Source of the DNA: Cytophagales bacterium | Lineage (GTDB): Bacteria; Bacteroidota; Bacteroidia; Cytophagales; Amoebophilaceae | Length of the DNA: 6,343 nucleotides | Assembly (NCBI GenBank): GCA_022360235.1 | Contig: JAKSDE010000334.1 | Coordinates: 1-6,343, forward strand | Direction: 5' to 3' | In this document: positions 1 to 6,335 of the stretch, piece after piece | Layout: the number at the start of each line of letters is the position of its first letter | How positions within the stretch are numbered: position 1 is the first letter of the stretch | Position numbers and translations under genes: made by a program | Notes under the pieces: model-generated | The model's database searches: none | What the model was told of the DNA's origin: nothing | The model's input: the letters and a program-made list of their open reading frames with translations, nothing else

Positions 1-209
1 AGTATGGGTAATTCCAGGTTCACCATTGTAGAACCTGTCGAAGTATTTAGCATACCGTTACAGAAAAAATCAGCCTCGACTATATTAATACACAAACATC
101 AAGCAATTTTAAGAATATCCTCCTGTGAGCTAGCTACGCTTTGAGCGCAATCAGCAGGGGCAGCTATTGTAAACGTGAGCATTAAGAAGAGTAAGGACTT
201 CTTGTTGCA
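1..209 (-). pseudogene. Decayed 5' end of a gene for an exported protein (partial, runs off the left edge)
   Basis: Reading leftward from base 209 on the minus strand gives Cys-Asn-Lys-Lys, then a hydrophobic run SLLFLMLTFTIAAPA, then DCAQSVASSQEDILKIA and a TGA stop at 101-99. This is the layout of a Sec signal peptide: basic start, hydrophobic core, small residues, then a polar mature part. No start codon sits in front of the Lys-Lys; a TAG stop lies at 212-210 and the next codons are TGC AAC, as if an original ATG had been lost. After the TGA the same frame stays open to base 1 (it includes EADFFCNGMLNTSTG). A lost start plus one in-frame stop, with all Trp codons nearby being TGG, suggests a broken gene rather than recoding. 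An internal ATG at 182-180 would cut off most of the signal peptide. The protein family is not recognised. It could also be chance open sequence, since the stretch is short. Confidence 0.35.
15..37. repeat. 7-bp perfect inverted repeat with 9-nt spacer
   Basis: CAGGTTC at 15-21 is the exact reverse complement of GAACCTG at 31-37, with nine bases between. No T-run follows on either strand, so it is not a convincing intrinsic terminator. It lies inside the open minus-strand frame of the decayed gene and may be no more than coding sequence. Confidence 0.3.
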
Positions 210-226
210 CTATTGATTTACTTTCA

Positions 227-261
227 TTGGGTGAGTGGCTGAATAATAATTATTAATTTTG
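227..261 (+). promoter_or_regulatory. Bacteroidota-type promoter candidate for the pheT operon
   Basis: TAATTTTG at 254-261 fits the Bacteroidota -7 consensus TAnnTTTG exactly. A TTG at 227-229 could be the -33 element, though the 24-nt gap is slightly longer than usual. The transcript would begin a few bases after 261, leaving a leader of roughly 35 nt before the pheT start at 302. No Shine-Dalgarno sequence precedes that start, which is usual for this phylum. I see no terminator, attenuator, leader peptide with Phe codons or T-box in bases 210-301, so no charging-linked control of pheT is visible. Confidence 0.42.
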
Positions 262-301
262 CTATTGTCTTAATGAGATACATCTTTTACAATTTAGATG
301 G

Positions 302-2716
302 ATGAAAATATCGCTTAACTGGCTCAAAGAATACATCAACCTCTCAGAAAGTGCGCCTGAGATAGGAGAACTACTCACACAAAGAGGACTCGAAGTAGAA
401 GGAATTGAAACATACGAACCAATTAAAGGAGGATTACAAGGACTAGTAATTGGTAAGGTAATCACGTGTGAAGACCATCCTTATGCAGATAGATTAAAGA
501 AAACTAGGGTAGATGTGGGTAACAATGCACCCATTCCCATCATCTGTGGTGCTCCGAATGTGAAAGTGGGGCAAAAAGTAGTTGTAGCGCTTGTAGGCAC
601 TACACTCAATACCTATGAAGGAAAGACGATTAAAATAAAAAAAGCAAAAATTAGAGGCGAGTTTTCTGAAGGGATGCTTTGTACGGAAGAGGAAATTGGC
701 GTAGGACAAGCCCATGAAGGTATTTTGGTGTTCGATACCTCCCTTCCATTGGGGACACCTGTGGCGAAATATTTTAATATTCAGCAAGATACTGTCCTTG
801 AAATTGATCTTACTCCCAACAGAGCCGATGCCTTTTCTCATATAGGCGTTGCTAGAGAGTTAAAAGCTATACTAGATCGTCCCATTTCCTATCCCATTGT
901 AGAAAATTTTACAATTGATACACAGGACTTACCGATGCAAGTAGAAATAGTAGATCATGACGCTTGTCCTAGATATTCAGGCGTTGCTATGAAAGGCGTA
1001 ACGGTTCGAGAATCACCTGAATGGCTCAAAAACAAGTTAAAGGCTATTGGCGTTAACCCTGTTAATAATGTGGTGGATGTAACCAACTTCGTCCTTCATG
1101 AACTAGGACAACCGCTCCACGCTTTTGATTATGACCAAATTGTAGGGAAAAAAGTATGGGTAAAAGCGTTACCCCAAGACAGTTCCTTTGTGACGCTTGA
1201 TAATAAAACAAGAAAGTTGCGTGGAGAAGAACTCATGATCTGTGATGAAGCAGGAGGGTTGTGTATCGCTGGTGTGTTAGGAGGTAAGCGTGCTAGTGTG
1301 AATAAAGCCACCCAAAATATATTTTTAGAAAGTGCTTACTTTTCTCCTAAATCAATTACCAGAACAACAAAACAACATACGATTAAAACAGACGCTTCCT
1401 TTCGTTATGAGCGAGGAACAGACCCTAACCTCACTGTGTATACATTGAAAAGAGCTTGCTTGCTTATTAAAGAAATAGCGCATGGAAAAGTAGCCTCAGA
1501 AATTATTGATATATACCCTGAAAAAATCAAAGATGTTAGCATAAAGGTTAGCTATAGAAACATCGATAGGCTTATTGGAAAAGCCATTCCCAAATCAGCA
1601 ATAAAAGCAATCCTAAACAGATTGGCTATAACAATAAGCCATGAAGAGAAGGAAAACTTTATCGCTATTGTACCCCCTTTTCGGGTAGATGTAAAACGAG
1701 AGGTAGATGTAATTGAAGAAATAGTAAGAATCTATGGTTATGAAAATATTGAAGTGAGCGGTAAGTTAAGCAGTAGCTATCTTGCAGAAGCTATTAAACC
1801 AGAACGCGACAAAGTTCAATATAGCATCGCAGAACTGTTGGCTGCGGATGGCTACTACGAAATCTATACCAATTCCTTAACAAAATCAGTTTACACAACT
1901 TTTGCTGATGATTTAAATGAGCCAAAGAATACCTATATGTTGAACCCGTTGAGTGAAGTACTGGATGTGTTAAGACAAACGTTGGTTTTTTCTGGCCTAG
2001 AAGTTATTGCCTATAATATTAATAGAAACCAAACCGATTTGAAATTCTTTGAGTTTGGCAAAACGTATCATAAGGAAAGTAACCACTATGTCGAAAATAA
2101 TAGATTAGCAATTTGGATTACAGGTAATATAGAAGCACCTAACTGGATTAGAAAACCGAGCTGTGTGACTTTCCAAAATCTCAACGCCATTATTCATAAA
2201 ATACTTCACAAGCTCGACATTGTTGATGTTGCGCGTGAACATTTTAAAAACTCCTTCTATGAAGCGGGACTCAAAATAAAATCGGAAGGAGAAGAACTTT
2301 TACGGGCTGGAAAACTGAATATGTTATTATTGAAGAAAATGGGTATCACCCAACCTCTATTTTTCGCTGATATTGACTGGGACTTATGTTTAAGACAAGC
2401 AAGGAAAGAAAGAAAGTATGAAGAAATTTCTAAATTTCCAACTGTAAAAAGAGATCTCTCTTTAGTAATAGACAAGTCAGTAACCTTTGAGGCCATAAAA
2501 AAAATAGTAACGCGTCAAAATGAGAAGATCATTAAACATGTAAACATTTTTGACGTTTATGAAGGGAAGCCTATAGAAAAAGGGAAAAAAGCGTATGCAT
2601 TAAGCTTTGTACTCCAAGAAAAAAATAAAACGCTAAATGACAAATTAATCGATAAAGTTATGCGTCGCCTTATAGAGGCATTCAAAGATCAATTAGGGGC
2701 GGTGATAAGAAAGTAA
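302..2716 (+). CDS. pheT: Phenylalanine--tRNA ligase beta subunit
   Basis: PheT is the beta subunit of the cytoplasmic (PheS)2(PheT)2 enzyme that attaches phenylalanine to tRNA-Phe. PheS carries the catalytic site; PheT contributes tRNA binding and editing. The protein has 804 residues, normal for bacterial PheT. It begins with the typical MKISLNWLKEYI, so the ATG at 302 is preferred over an out-of-frame ATG at 298. Visible parts are the EMAP/OB-fold tRNA-binding domain (about 40-150, with DHPYADRL and KIRGEFSEGMLC); the B3/B4 editing region (about 210-385, with FLESAYFSP at 341-349 and TDASFRYERGTDP at 363-375); the B5 domain (about 405-485, with RVDV..EVDVIEEIVRIYGY); and the C-terminal ferredoxin-like anticodon-binding domain (about 709-803, starting near KFPTVKRDLSLVID). 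Nothing is truncated. pheS is not adjacent, as is common in Bacteroidota. The next gene starts 1 nt after the stop, so it is probably co-transcribed. Confidence 0.98.
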   Translation: MKISLNWLKEYINLSESAPEIGELLTQRGLEVEGIETYEPIKGGLQGLVIGKVITCEDHPYADRLKKTRVDVGNNAPIPIICGAPNVKVGQKVVVALVGTTLNTYEGKTIKIKKAKIRGEFSEGMLCTEEEIGVGQAHEGILVFDTSLPLGTPVAKYFNIQQDTVLEIDLTPNRADAFSHIGVARELKAILDRPISYPIVENFTIDTQDLPMQVEIVDHDACPRYSGVAMKGVTVRESPEWLKNKLKAIGVNPVNNVVDVTNFVLHELGQPLHAFDYDQIVGKKVWVKALPQDSSFVTLDNKTRKLRGEELMICDEAGGLCIAGVLGGKRASVNKATQNIFLESAYFSPKSITRTTKQHTIKTDASFRYERGTDPNLTVYTLKRACLLIKEIAHGKVASEIIDIYPEKIKDVSIKVSYRNIDRLIGKAIPKSAIKAILNRLAITISHEEKENFIAIVPPFRVDVKREVDVIEEIVRIYGYENIEVSGKLSSSYLAEAIKPERDKVQYSIAELLAADGYYEIYTNSLTKSVYTTFADDLNEPKNTYMLNPLSEVLDVLRQTLVFSGLEVIAYNINRNQTDLKFFEFGKTYHKESNHYVENNRLAIWITGNIEAPNWIRKPSCVTFQNLNAIIHKILHKLDIVDVAREHFKNSFYEAGLKIKSEGEELLRAGKLNMLLLKKMGITQPLFFADIDWDLCLRQARKERKYEEISKFPTVKRDLSLVIDKSVTFEAIKKIVTRQNEKIIKHVNIFDVYEGKPIEKGKKAYALSFVLQEKNKTLNDKLIDKVMRRLIEAFKDQLGAVIRK

Positions 2717-2717
2717 T

Positions 2718-3020
2718 ATGAACATTGACAAGCTTAGTACTCATATCAATGTATTAGAAGATAGTCTAAAGCAACTGCTAGAAGTGCATAAAGCACAGAA
2801 AAAACAAATACAAAATCTCCTTGAAGAAAACCAACAACTCAAGCAGTTAGTTAGTCAGCGAGATAAAACTTTGCAAGATTTTCGAAATACATTTAAAATT
2901 AGTACTATTGCAAAAAAGATGATCAAGAAAGGAGAAGGTGGGGTAGATGTAAGGAAGAGAATTAATGAGTACATCCAAGATATTGATAAGTGTATCGCAC
3001 ACTTTGAAAGCCTTAAGTAA
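2718..3020 (+). CDS. Small coiled-coil protein coupled to zapA (possible ZapB/ZauP-like divisome partner)
   Basis: This is a 100-residue cytoplasmic protein without signal peptide or membrane segment. Residues about 8-55 form a strongly predicted coiled coil by eye (INVLEDSLKQLLEVHKAQ, then a Gln/Glu/Leu-rich stretch with heptad-spaced hydrophobics). A basic linker (KKMIKKGEGG, about 66-75) follows, then a second helix with RINEYIQDIDKCIAHFE at the C-terminus. It starts 1 nt after the pheT stop, and its own TAA overlaps the zapA ATG (TAATG), so translation of the pair is probably coupled. That coupling suggests a stoichiometric partner. In other phyla short coiled-coil proteins such as ZapB (gamma-proteobacteria) and ZauP (Caulobacter) work with ZapA at the FtsZ ring; a similar role here is inferred from position and fold only, as I see no sequence identity to either. 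The gene is real, judged by packing and codon use; its function is unproven. Confidence 0.85.
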   Translation: MNIDKLSTHINVLEDSLKQLLEVHKAQKKQIQNLLEENQQLKQLVSQRDKTLQDFRNTFKISTIAKKMIKKGEGGVDVRKRINEYIQDIDKCIAHFESLK

Positions 3021-3310
3021 TGGAAGAGCTTTCTGTGAAGATTAGAATATGCGATAGGGAGTACCCTATGAAAGTATGTATAGAAGAGGAAGCGTGTATT
3101 AGAGCCGCTGGTAAACTCATCAACGATAAAGTGAAGACTTATAAAGAAAAGTTTGGTATTGATGATAAGCAAGATCTGCTTGCAATGGTAGCTTTTGATT
3201 GCCTGGTGGACACGCTCAAGTCGAACGATACAGAAAGTAGGGAAGAAAAAATTATTGAGCAGGTTAATAATTTAACACAGCTAGTAGCTCAAGTACTGGA
3301 GCCGCATTAG
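3020..3310 (+). CDS. zapA: Cell division protein ZapA
   Basis: ZapA is a small cytoplasmic protein that binds FtsZ and bundles its filaments, stabilising the division ring. At 96 residues it has family length. The N-terminal half reads as the beta-strand/helix globular head (VKIRICDREYPMKV, then IEEEACIRAAGKLINDKV), including the E-x(4)-R-A-A-x-x-I-N pattern usual in ZapA. The Bacteroidota hallmark DKQDLLAMVAFD is at 49-60. The C-terminal helix (about 66-94, EEKIIEQVNNLTQLVAQVLE) is the dimer/tetramer coiled coil. The ATG overlaps the stop of the preceding coiled-coil gene by 1 nt and is the only sensible start. The short ZapA family diverges fast, but head motif, length and the pheT/rny neighbourhood agree. 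Confidence 0.9.
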   Translation: MEELSVKIRICDREYPMKVCIEEEACIRAAGKLINDKVKTYKEKFGIDDKQDLLAMVAFDCLVDTLKSNDTESREEKIIEQVNNLTQLVAQVLEPH

Positions 3311-3372
3311 TCTCATTCCCTAAAGATATATCACACCTTATCACTGCTGCTTTCTTGTATTTCTTAACAATT

Positions 3373-3377
3373 GAGGG
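3373..3377 (+). promoter_or_regulatory. Shine-Dalgarno-like GAGGG before rny
   Basis: GAGGG lies six bases before the rny ATG at 3384, near optimal spacing. It supports that start over downstream codons. It stands out because the other four genes here lack an obvious site and Bacteroidota use such sites little. The rest of the 73-nt zapA-rny gap (3311-3383) shows no terminator hairpin and no good TAnnTTTG promoter, so rny may be read from the pheT promoter. Confidence 0.4.
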
Positions 3378-3383
3378 TAAGTC

Positions 3384-4946
3384 ATGGGTGCATTGTATCT
3401 TTCCATAGTAATAATTTTAGTGTTAGGGCTAGGTATTGTACTAGGTAGAATTGTATCAAAAAAACTTTATAAACAAGAAGAAGAGAAGTCGAAAAAGAAA
3501 GCTAATTTTATCATTCAAGAAGCAAAAGCCGAAGTAGAAAAGGTTAAGAGAGGCAAAATGGTAGAAGTAAAAGAAAAGTTTATTCAACTAAAATCAGATT
3601 TCGACAGAGATGTTAGTAAAAAGAGAGAAGAGCTAGCCGACATTGAAAAGGACTTAAAGAATAAGGAACAACTGCTTTCTGGAAAGATAGCAGGGATGAA
3701 TCAAAAAGAGAAGGCGCTAGAAGACACAAAAGAAGAACTTGCATCCCGAATGAAAATACTCAAGAAAAAAGAAGAAGCGTTAGAGCGGATCAAAAATGAA
3801 AGTGTAAGAAAGTTAGAAAACATAGCAAGCTTGAGTGCAGAAGAAGCGAAAAAACAATTAGTAGAAACCTTAAAAGAGGAGGCCCAATCGAGTGCTTCTA
3901 CACGCATTAAAGCCATTGTAGATGAAGCAAAATTTACCGCTACTAAAGAAGCAAAAAAGATAATTATAACTAGTATTCAACGTATAGCGGCTGAGGAAAC
4001 TATTGAAAACTGTGTAACTGTCTTCAATATTGGGAACGAAGAGATCAAAGGTAAAATTATTGGAAGAGAAGGGAGAAATATCCGTACTTTGGAAGCAGCG
4101 ACAGGTGTTGAAATTATAGTGGATGATACACCCGAAGCCATTATTATTTCATGCTTTGATCCTGTGAGAAGAGAGATTGCACGCTCAGCATTACATACAC
4201 TCGTTCAAGATGGTAGAATACATCCTGCTAGTATAGAAGAAATAGTAGCGAAAACGGAAAAAAATATGGCACAGGAACTTATAGAAATTGGTGAACGGAC
4301 CACCCTTGATCTAGGTATACATGGAGTACCTATTAAGCTCATCAACATGATAGGAAGAATGCGATTTAGATCGTCTTATGGGCAAAATTTATTACAACAC
4401 TCTCGAGAGGTAGCGTGCCTTTCAGCCACTATGGCAGCAGAGTTAGGCTTAGATGCTAAACTTGCCAAGCGTGCAGGGCTATTTCATGATATTGGCAAAG
4501 TATCGCCCGAAGAATCTGAACTGCCTCATGCCATTCTTGGTATGGAATTAGCAAAGAAGTACAACGAGCACCCAGAAGTATGTAATGCCATCGGAGCCCA
4601 TCATAATGAAATCGAGATGACCTGTATGATAGCACCTATCGTGCAGGCTTGTGATGCAATTTCTGGATCAAGACCAGGAGCAAGAAGAGAAATCTTAGAG
4701 GCTTACATAAAAAGACTTCGTGATATGGAAGAACTTACCCTTTCTTTTGAAGGTGTTAAAAAATGCTATGCCATACAGGCAGGGAGAGAATTAAGAGTAA
4801 TGGTAGATGCAGCGCATATCAATGATGAAAAGGCAAGTAAGTTAGCCTTTGAAATTTCAAAAAAGATTGAAGATGAAATGCAGTATCCCGGTCAAGTAAG
4901 AGTAACTGTGATTAGAGAAACACGAACTGTTGCTTACGCAAGGTAA
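3384..4946 (+). CDS. rny: Ribonuclease Y (membrane-anchored endoribonuclease)
   Basis: RNase Y is a membrane-bound endonuclease that starts mRNA decay and processing in bacteria that lack or supplement RNase E. At 520 residues it has the usual length. Domains in order: one N-terminal membrane helix (about 4-24, YLSIVIILVLGLGIVLG); a long charged coiled coil (about 30-190, rich in Lys/Glu); a KH RNA-binding domain (about 205-275) with the GREGRN loop at 227-232; an HD metal-dependent hydrolase domain (about 335-430); and the conserved C-terminal domain ending in YPGQVRVTVIRETRTVAYAR. All expected HD ligands are seen: H339, H368-D369 in FHDIGK, the HH pair at 406-407, and D424 in QACDAISGSRPGARRE. 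The enzyme should therefore be active. It sits 73 nt after zapA in the same direction, matching the common Bacteroidota order. No anomaly is seen. Confidence 0.98.
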   Translation: MGALYLSIVIILVLGLGIVLGRIVSKKLYKQEEEKSKKKANFIIQEAKAEVEKVKRGKMVEVKEKFIQLKSDFDRDVSKKREELADIEKDLKNKEQLLSGKIAGMNQKEKALEDTKEELASRMKILKKKEEALERIKNESVRKLENIASLSAEEAKKQLVETLKEEAQSSASTRIKAIVDEAKFTATKEAKKIIITSIQRIAAEETIENCVTVFNIGNEEIKGKIIGREGRNIRTLEAATGVEIIVDDTPEAIIISCFDPVRREIARSALHTLVQDGRIHPASIEEIVAKTEKNMAQELIEIGERTTLDLGIHGVPIKLINMIGRMRFRSSYGQNLLQHSREVACLSATMAAELGLDAKLAKRAGLFHDIGKVSPEESELPHAILGMELAKKYNEHPEVCNAIGAHHNEIEMTCMIAPIVQACDAISGSRPGARREILEAYIKRLRDMEELTLSFEGVKKCYAIQAGRELRVMVDAAHINDEKASKLAFEISKKIEDEMQYPGQVRVTVIRETRTVAYAR

Positions 4947-4963
4947 CCTAAAGGCAATACTTT

Positions 4964-4986
4964 AACTATACAGCACTTTTATAGTT
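4964..4986. repeat. 7-bp inverted repeat AACTATA/TATAGTT in the rny-acyl-CoA dehydrogenase gap
   Basis: AACTATA at 4964-4970 is the exact reverse complement of TATAGTT at 4980-4986, with a nine-base spacer. It begins 17 nt after the rny stop and overlaps the presumed -33 region of the next gene. As a terminator it is weak: one G-C pair and no T-run after it. It could equally be an operator for the dehydrogenase promoter, or chance in AT-rich sequence. Confidence 0.3.
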
Positions 4987-5005
4987 TATCCTCAAACTAA
5001 CTTTG
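4977..5005 (+). promoter_or_regulatory. Bacteroidota-type promoter candidate for the acyl-CoA dehydrogenase gene
   Basis: TAACTTTG at 4998-5005 matches the -7 consensus TAnnTTTG exactly. TTTT at 4977-4980, 17 nt upstream, is a one-mismatch -33 element (consensus TTTG). The start of transcription would lie a few bases after 5005, giving a leader of about 20 nt. This suggests the dehydrogenase is transcribed apart from the pheT-rny unit. Confidence 0.45.
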
Positions 5006-5032
5006 TTTTACATATATTCCAGATAGCAGCTT

Positions 5033-6175
5033 ATGGATGTAATTTATAGTGAAGACCAAAAGATGATTGCCCAAATGATTCAAGCGTTTGGGGAAAAAGA
5101 AATTCTTCCTTACTGTAGAGCGTGGGATGAAGCCCAAGAATTCCCTAGAGCACTATTTAAAAAGCTCGGTCAACTAGGCTTAATGGGCGTATTAGTTCCA
5201 GAGCAATACGGAGGAGCAGCATTTAGTTATTTTGAATATGTAACTGCGGTAACTGAATTAGCAAAAATGGATGGCGCTATTGCCCTCTCCATGGCTGCCC
5301 ATAATTCGCTTTGTATCGGGCATATTTTACAATTTGGTAATGAGCAGCAAAAAAAGAAGTGGCTACCCAAGCTCGCTTCGGGAGAATGGGTAGGTGCTTG
5401 GGCACTCACAGAACCCAATACAGGGTCTGATGCAGCTAATATGAAAACTATAGCGCAACCCAAAGGAGATTATTGGATCATCAATGGATCGAAAAATTTT
5501 ATCACTCATGGTAAGTCTGGAAATATCGTGGTAGTTATCGTAAGAACAGGTAAATTAGGTGACTCAAGAGGTATGACTGCCTTGGTCATTGAGAAAGGAA
5601 CACCTGGCTTTTCAGCTGGCAAAAAGCAAGATAAGATGGGGATGCGTGCTTCTGAAACCACCGAACTCCTATTTGATAACTGTAAAGTACCTAAAGAAAA
5701 TATTTTAGGAAAGGTAGGAAAAGGGTTCATTCAAGCCATGAAAGTACTAGAAGGGGGAAGAATATCTATTGCAGCACTAAGTTTAGGAATTGCTGAGGGT
5801 GCCTTCGAGGCTGCTTTGAAATATGCCAAAAAAAGACATCAGTTTAATCAGCCTATTGCTAATTTTCAAGCCATTGCATTTAAACTTGCCGACTTAGCTA
5901 CAAAAATTGAGGCAGCCAAGCTACTTATCTTTAGAACAGCTGAAGAGAAAAACAAAAAAAGAGAAGCCAATATAATGATCTCTATGGCAAAATACTTTGC
6001 TTCAGAACTAGCAGTAGAAGCCGCTAACGAAGCTGTTCAGATTTTGGGGGGCTATGGCTACTCTAAAGAATTTCCTGTAGAAAAATACTACAGAGATGCT
6101 AAGCTTTGTACCATTGGGGAGGGTACCTCAGAGATTCAGAAAATGATTATCGCTAAAAATATATTGAAGAAATAG
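5033..6175 (+). CDS. Acyl-CoA dehydrogenase, short-chain/butyryl-CoA type
   Basis: This FAD enzyme oxidises an acyl-CoA to the trans-2-enoyl-CoA and passes electrons to electron-transfer flavoprotein. It acts in the cytoplasm in fatty-acid beta-oxidation or branched-chain amino-acid breakdown. At 380 residues it is full length. The order is an N-terminal helical domain (about 5-115), the middle beta domain (about 120-215) and the C-terminal helical domain (about 227-378). Visible motifs are ALTEPNTGSD at 124-133 (first family signature, with Thr at a position usually small or Asn), the second signature from Q336 to D355 (QILGGYGYSKEF...KYYRD), and the catalytic base E363 in IGEGTSEIQ, the site used by short- and medium-chain members rather than the isovaleryl/long-chain site. 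R268 in KKRHQFNQPI fits the FAD-contact arginine, with FN where FG is common. No ETF, thiolase or hydratase gene is nearby, so the acyl substrate cannot be fixed. It appears to have its own promoter. Confidence 0.95.
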   Translation: MDVIYSEDQKMIAQMIQAFGEKEILPYCRAWDEAQEFPRALFKKLGQLGLMGVLVPEQYGGAAFSYFEYVTAVTELAKMDGAIALSMAAHNSLCIGHILQFGNEQQKKKWLPKLASGEWVGAWALTEPNTGSDAANMKTIAQPKGDYWIINGSKNFITHGKSGNIVVVIVRTGKLGDSRGMTALVIEKGTPGFSAGKKQDKMGMRASETTELLFDNCKVPKENILGKVGKGFIQAMKVLEGGRISIAALSLGIAEGAFEAALKYAKKRHQFNQPIANFQAIAFKLADLATKIEAAKLLIFRTAEEKNKKREANIMISMAKYFASELAVEAANEAVQILGGYGYSKEFPVEKYYRDAKLCTIGEGTSEIQKMIIAKNILKK

Positions 6176-6335
6176 CCGACAAACTTAAAGGTGCGAAGTT
6201 TTTAGTTCCGAGTTGTGTGTCCAGCAAAGGCTGGTATTTTCAGCAGGAGATAGACCTGCCAGGTTAAAAGTCCAAAACCTTAGCTTGAGTAGCAGCATGG
6301 CCAGAAATCAAGAGATTGAAGCCTACCGACAAACT
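6176..6335 (+). repeat. 10-bp direct repeat CCGACAAACT, copies 150 nt apart
   Basis: CCGACAAACT occurs at 6176-6185, directly after the dehydrogenase stop codon, and again at 6326-6335. The flanking bases differ on both sides, so the match is exactly ten bases. It could be a target duplication around a small 140-bp element, a repeat in the intron-like RNA, or chance. The enclosed segment has no convincing terminal inverted repeats. Confidence 0.35.

Noticed and set aside
99..101. TGA read as tryptophan, restoring the minus-strand frame
   Set aside because: All 11 tryptophan codons located in pheT and the dehydrogenase are TGG, and no intact gene here contains an in-frame TGA, so a changed code is unlikely.
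4..144. Plus-strand open frame MGNSRFTIVEPVEVF... ending at TGA 142-144
   Set aside because: It has no recognisable motif or start signal and runs antisense to the more plausible signal-peptide frame.
298..318. Six-codon frame MDENIA overlapping the pheT start
   Set aside because: Too short and without a ribosome site; contains no Phe codons, so it is not a leader peptide for attenuation.
494..841. Minus-strand open frame of 115 codons inside pheT, and similar ones at 2257-2496, 2855-3172, 3701-3916, 5227-5463 and 5506-5730
   Set aside because: All lie antisense to well-supported genes with clear domain motifs, and their translations show no family features.
3311..3383. 6S RNA gene next to zapA, as seen in some other bacteria
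   Set aside because: The gap is only 73 nt and shows no long hairpin with a central bubble.
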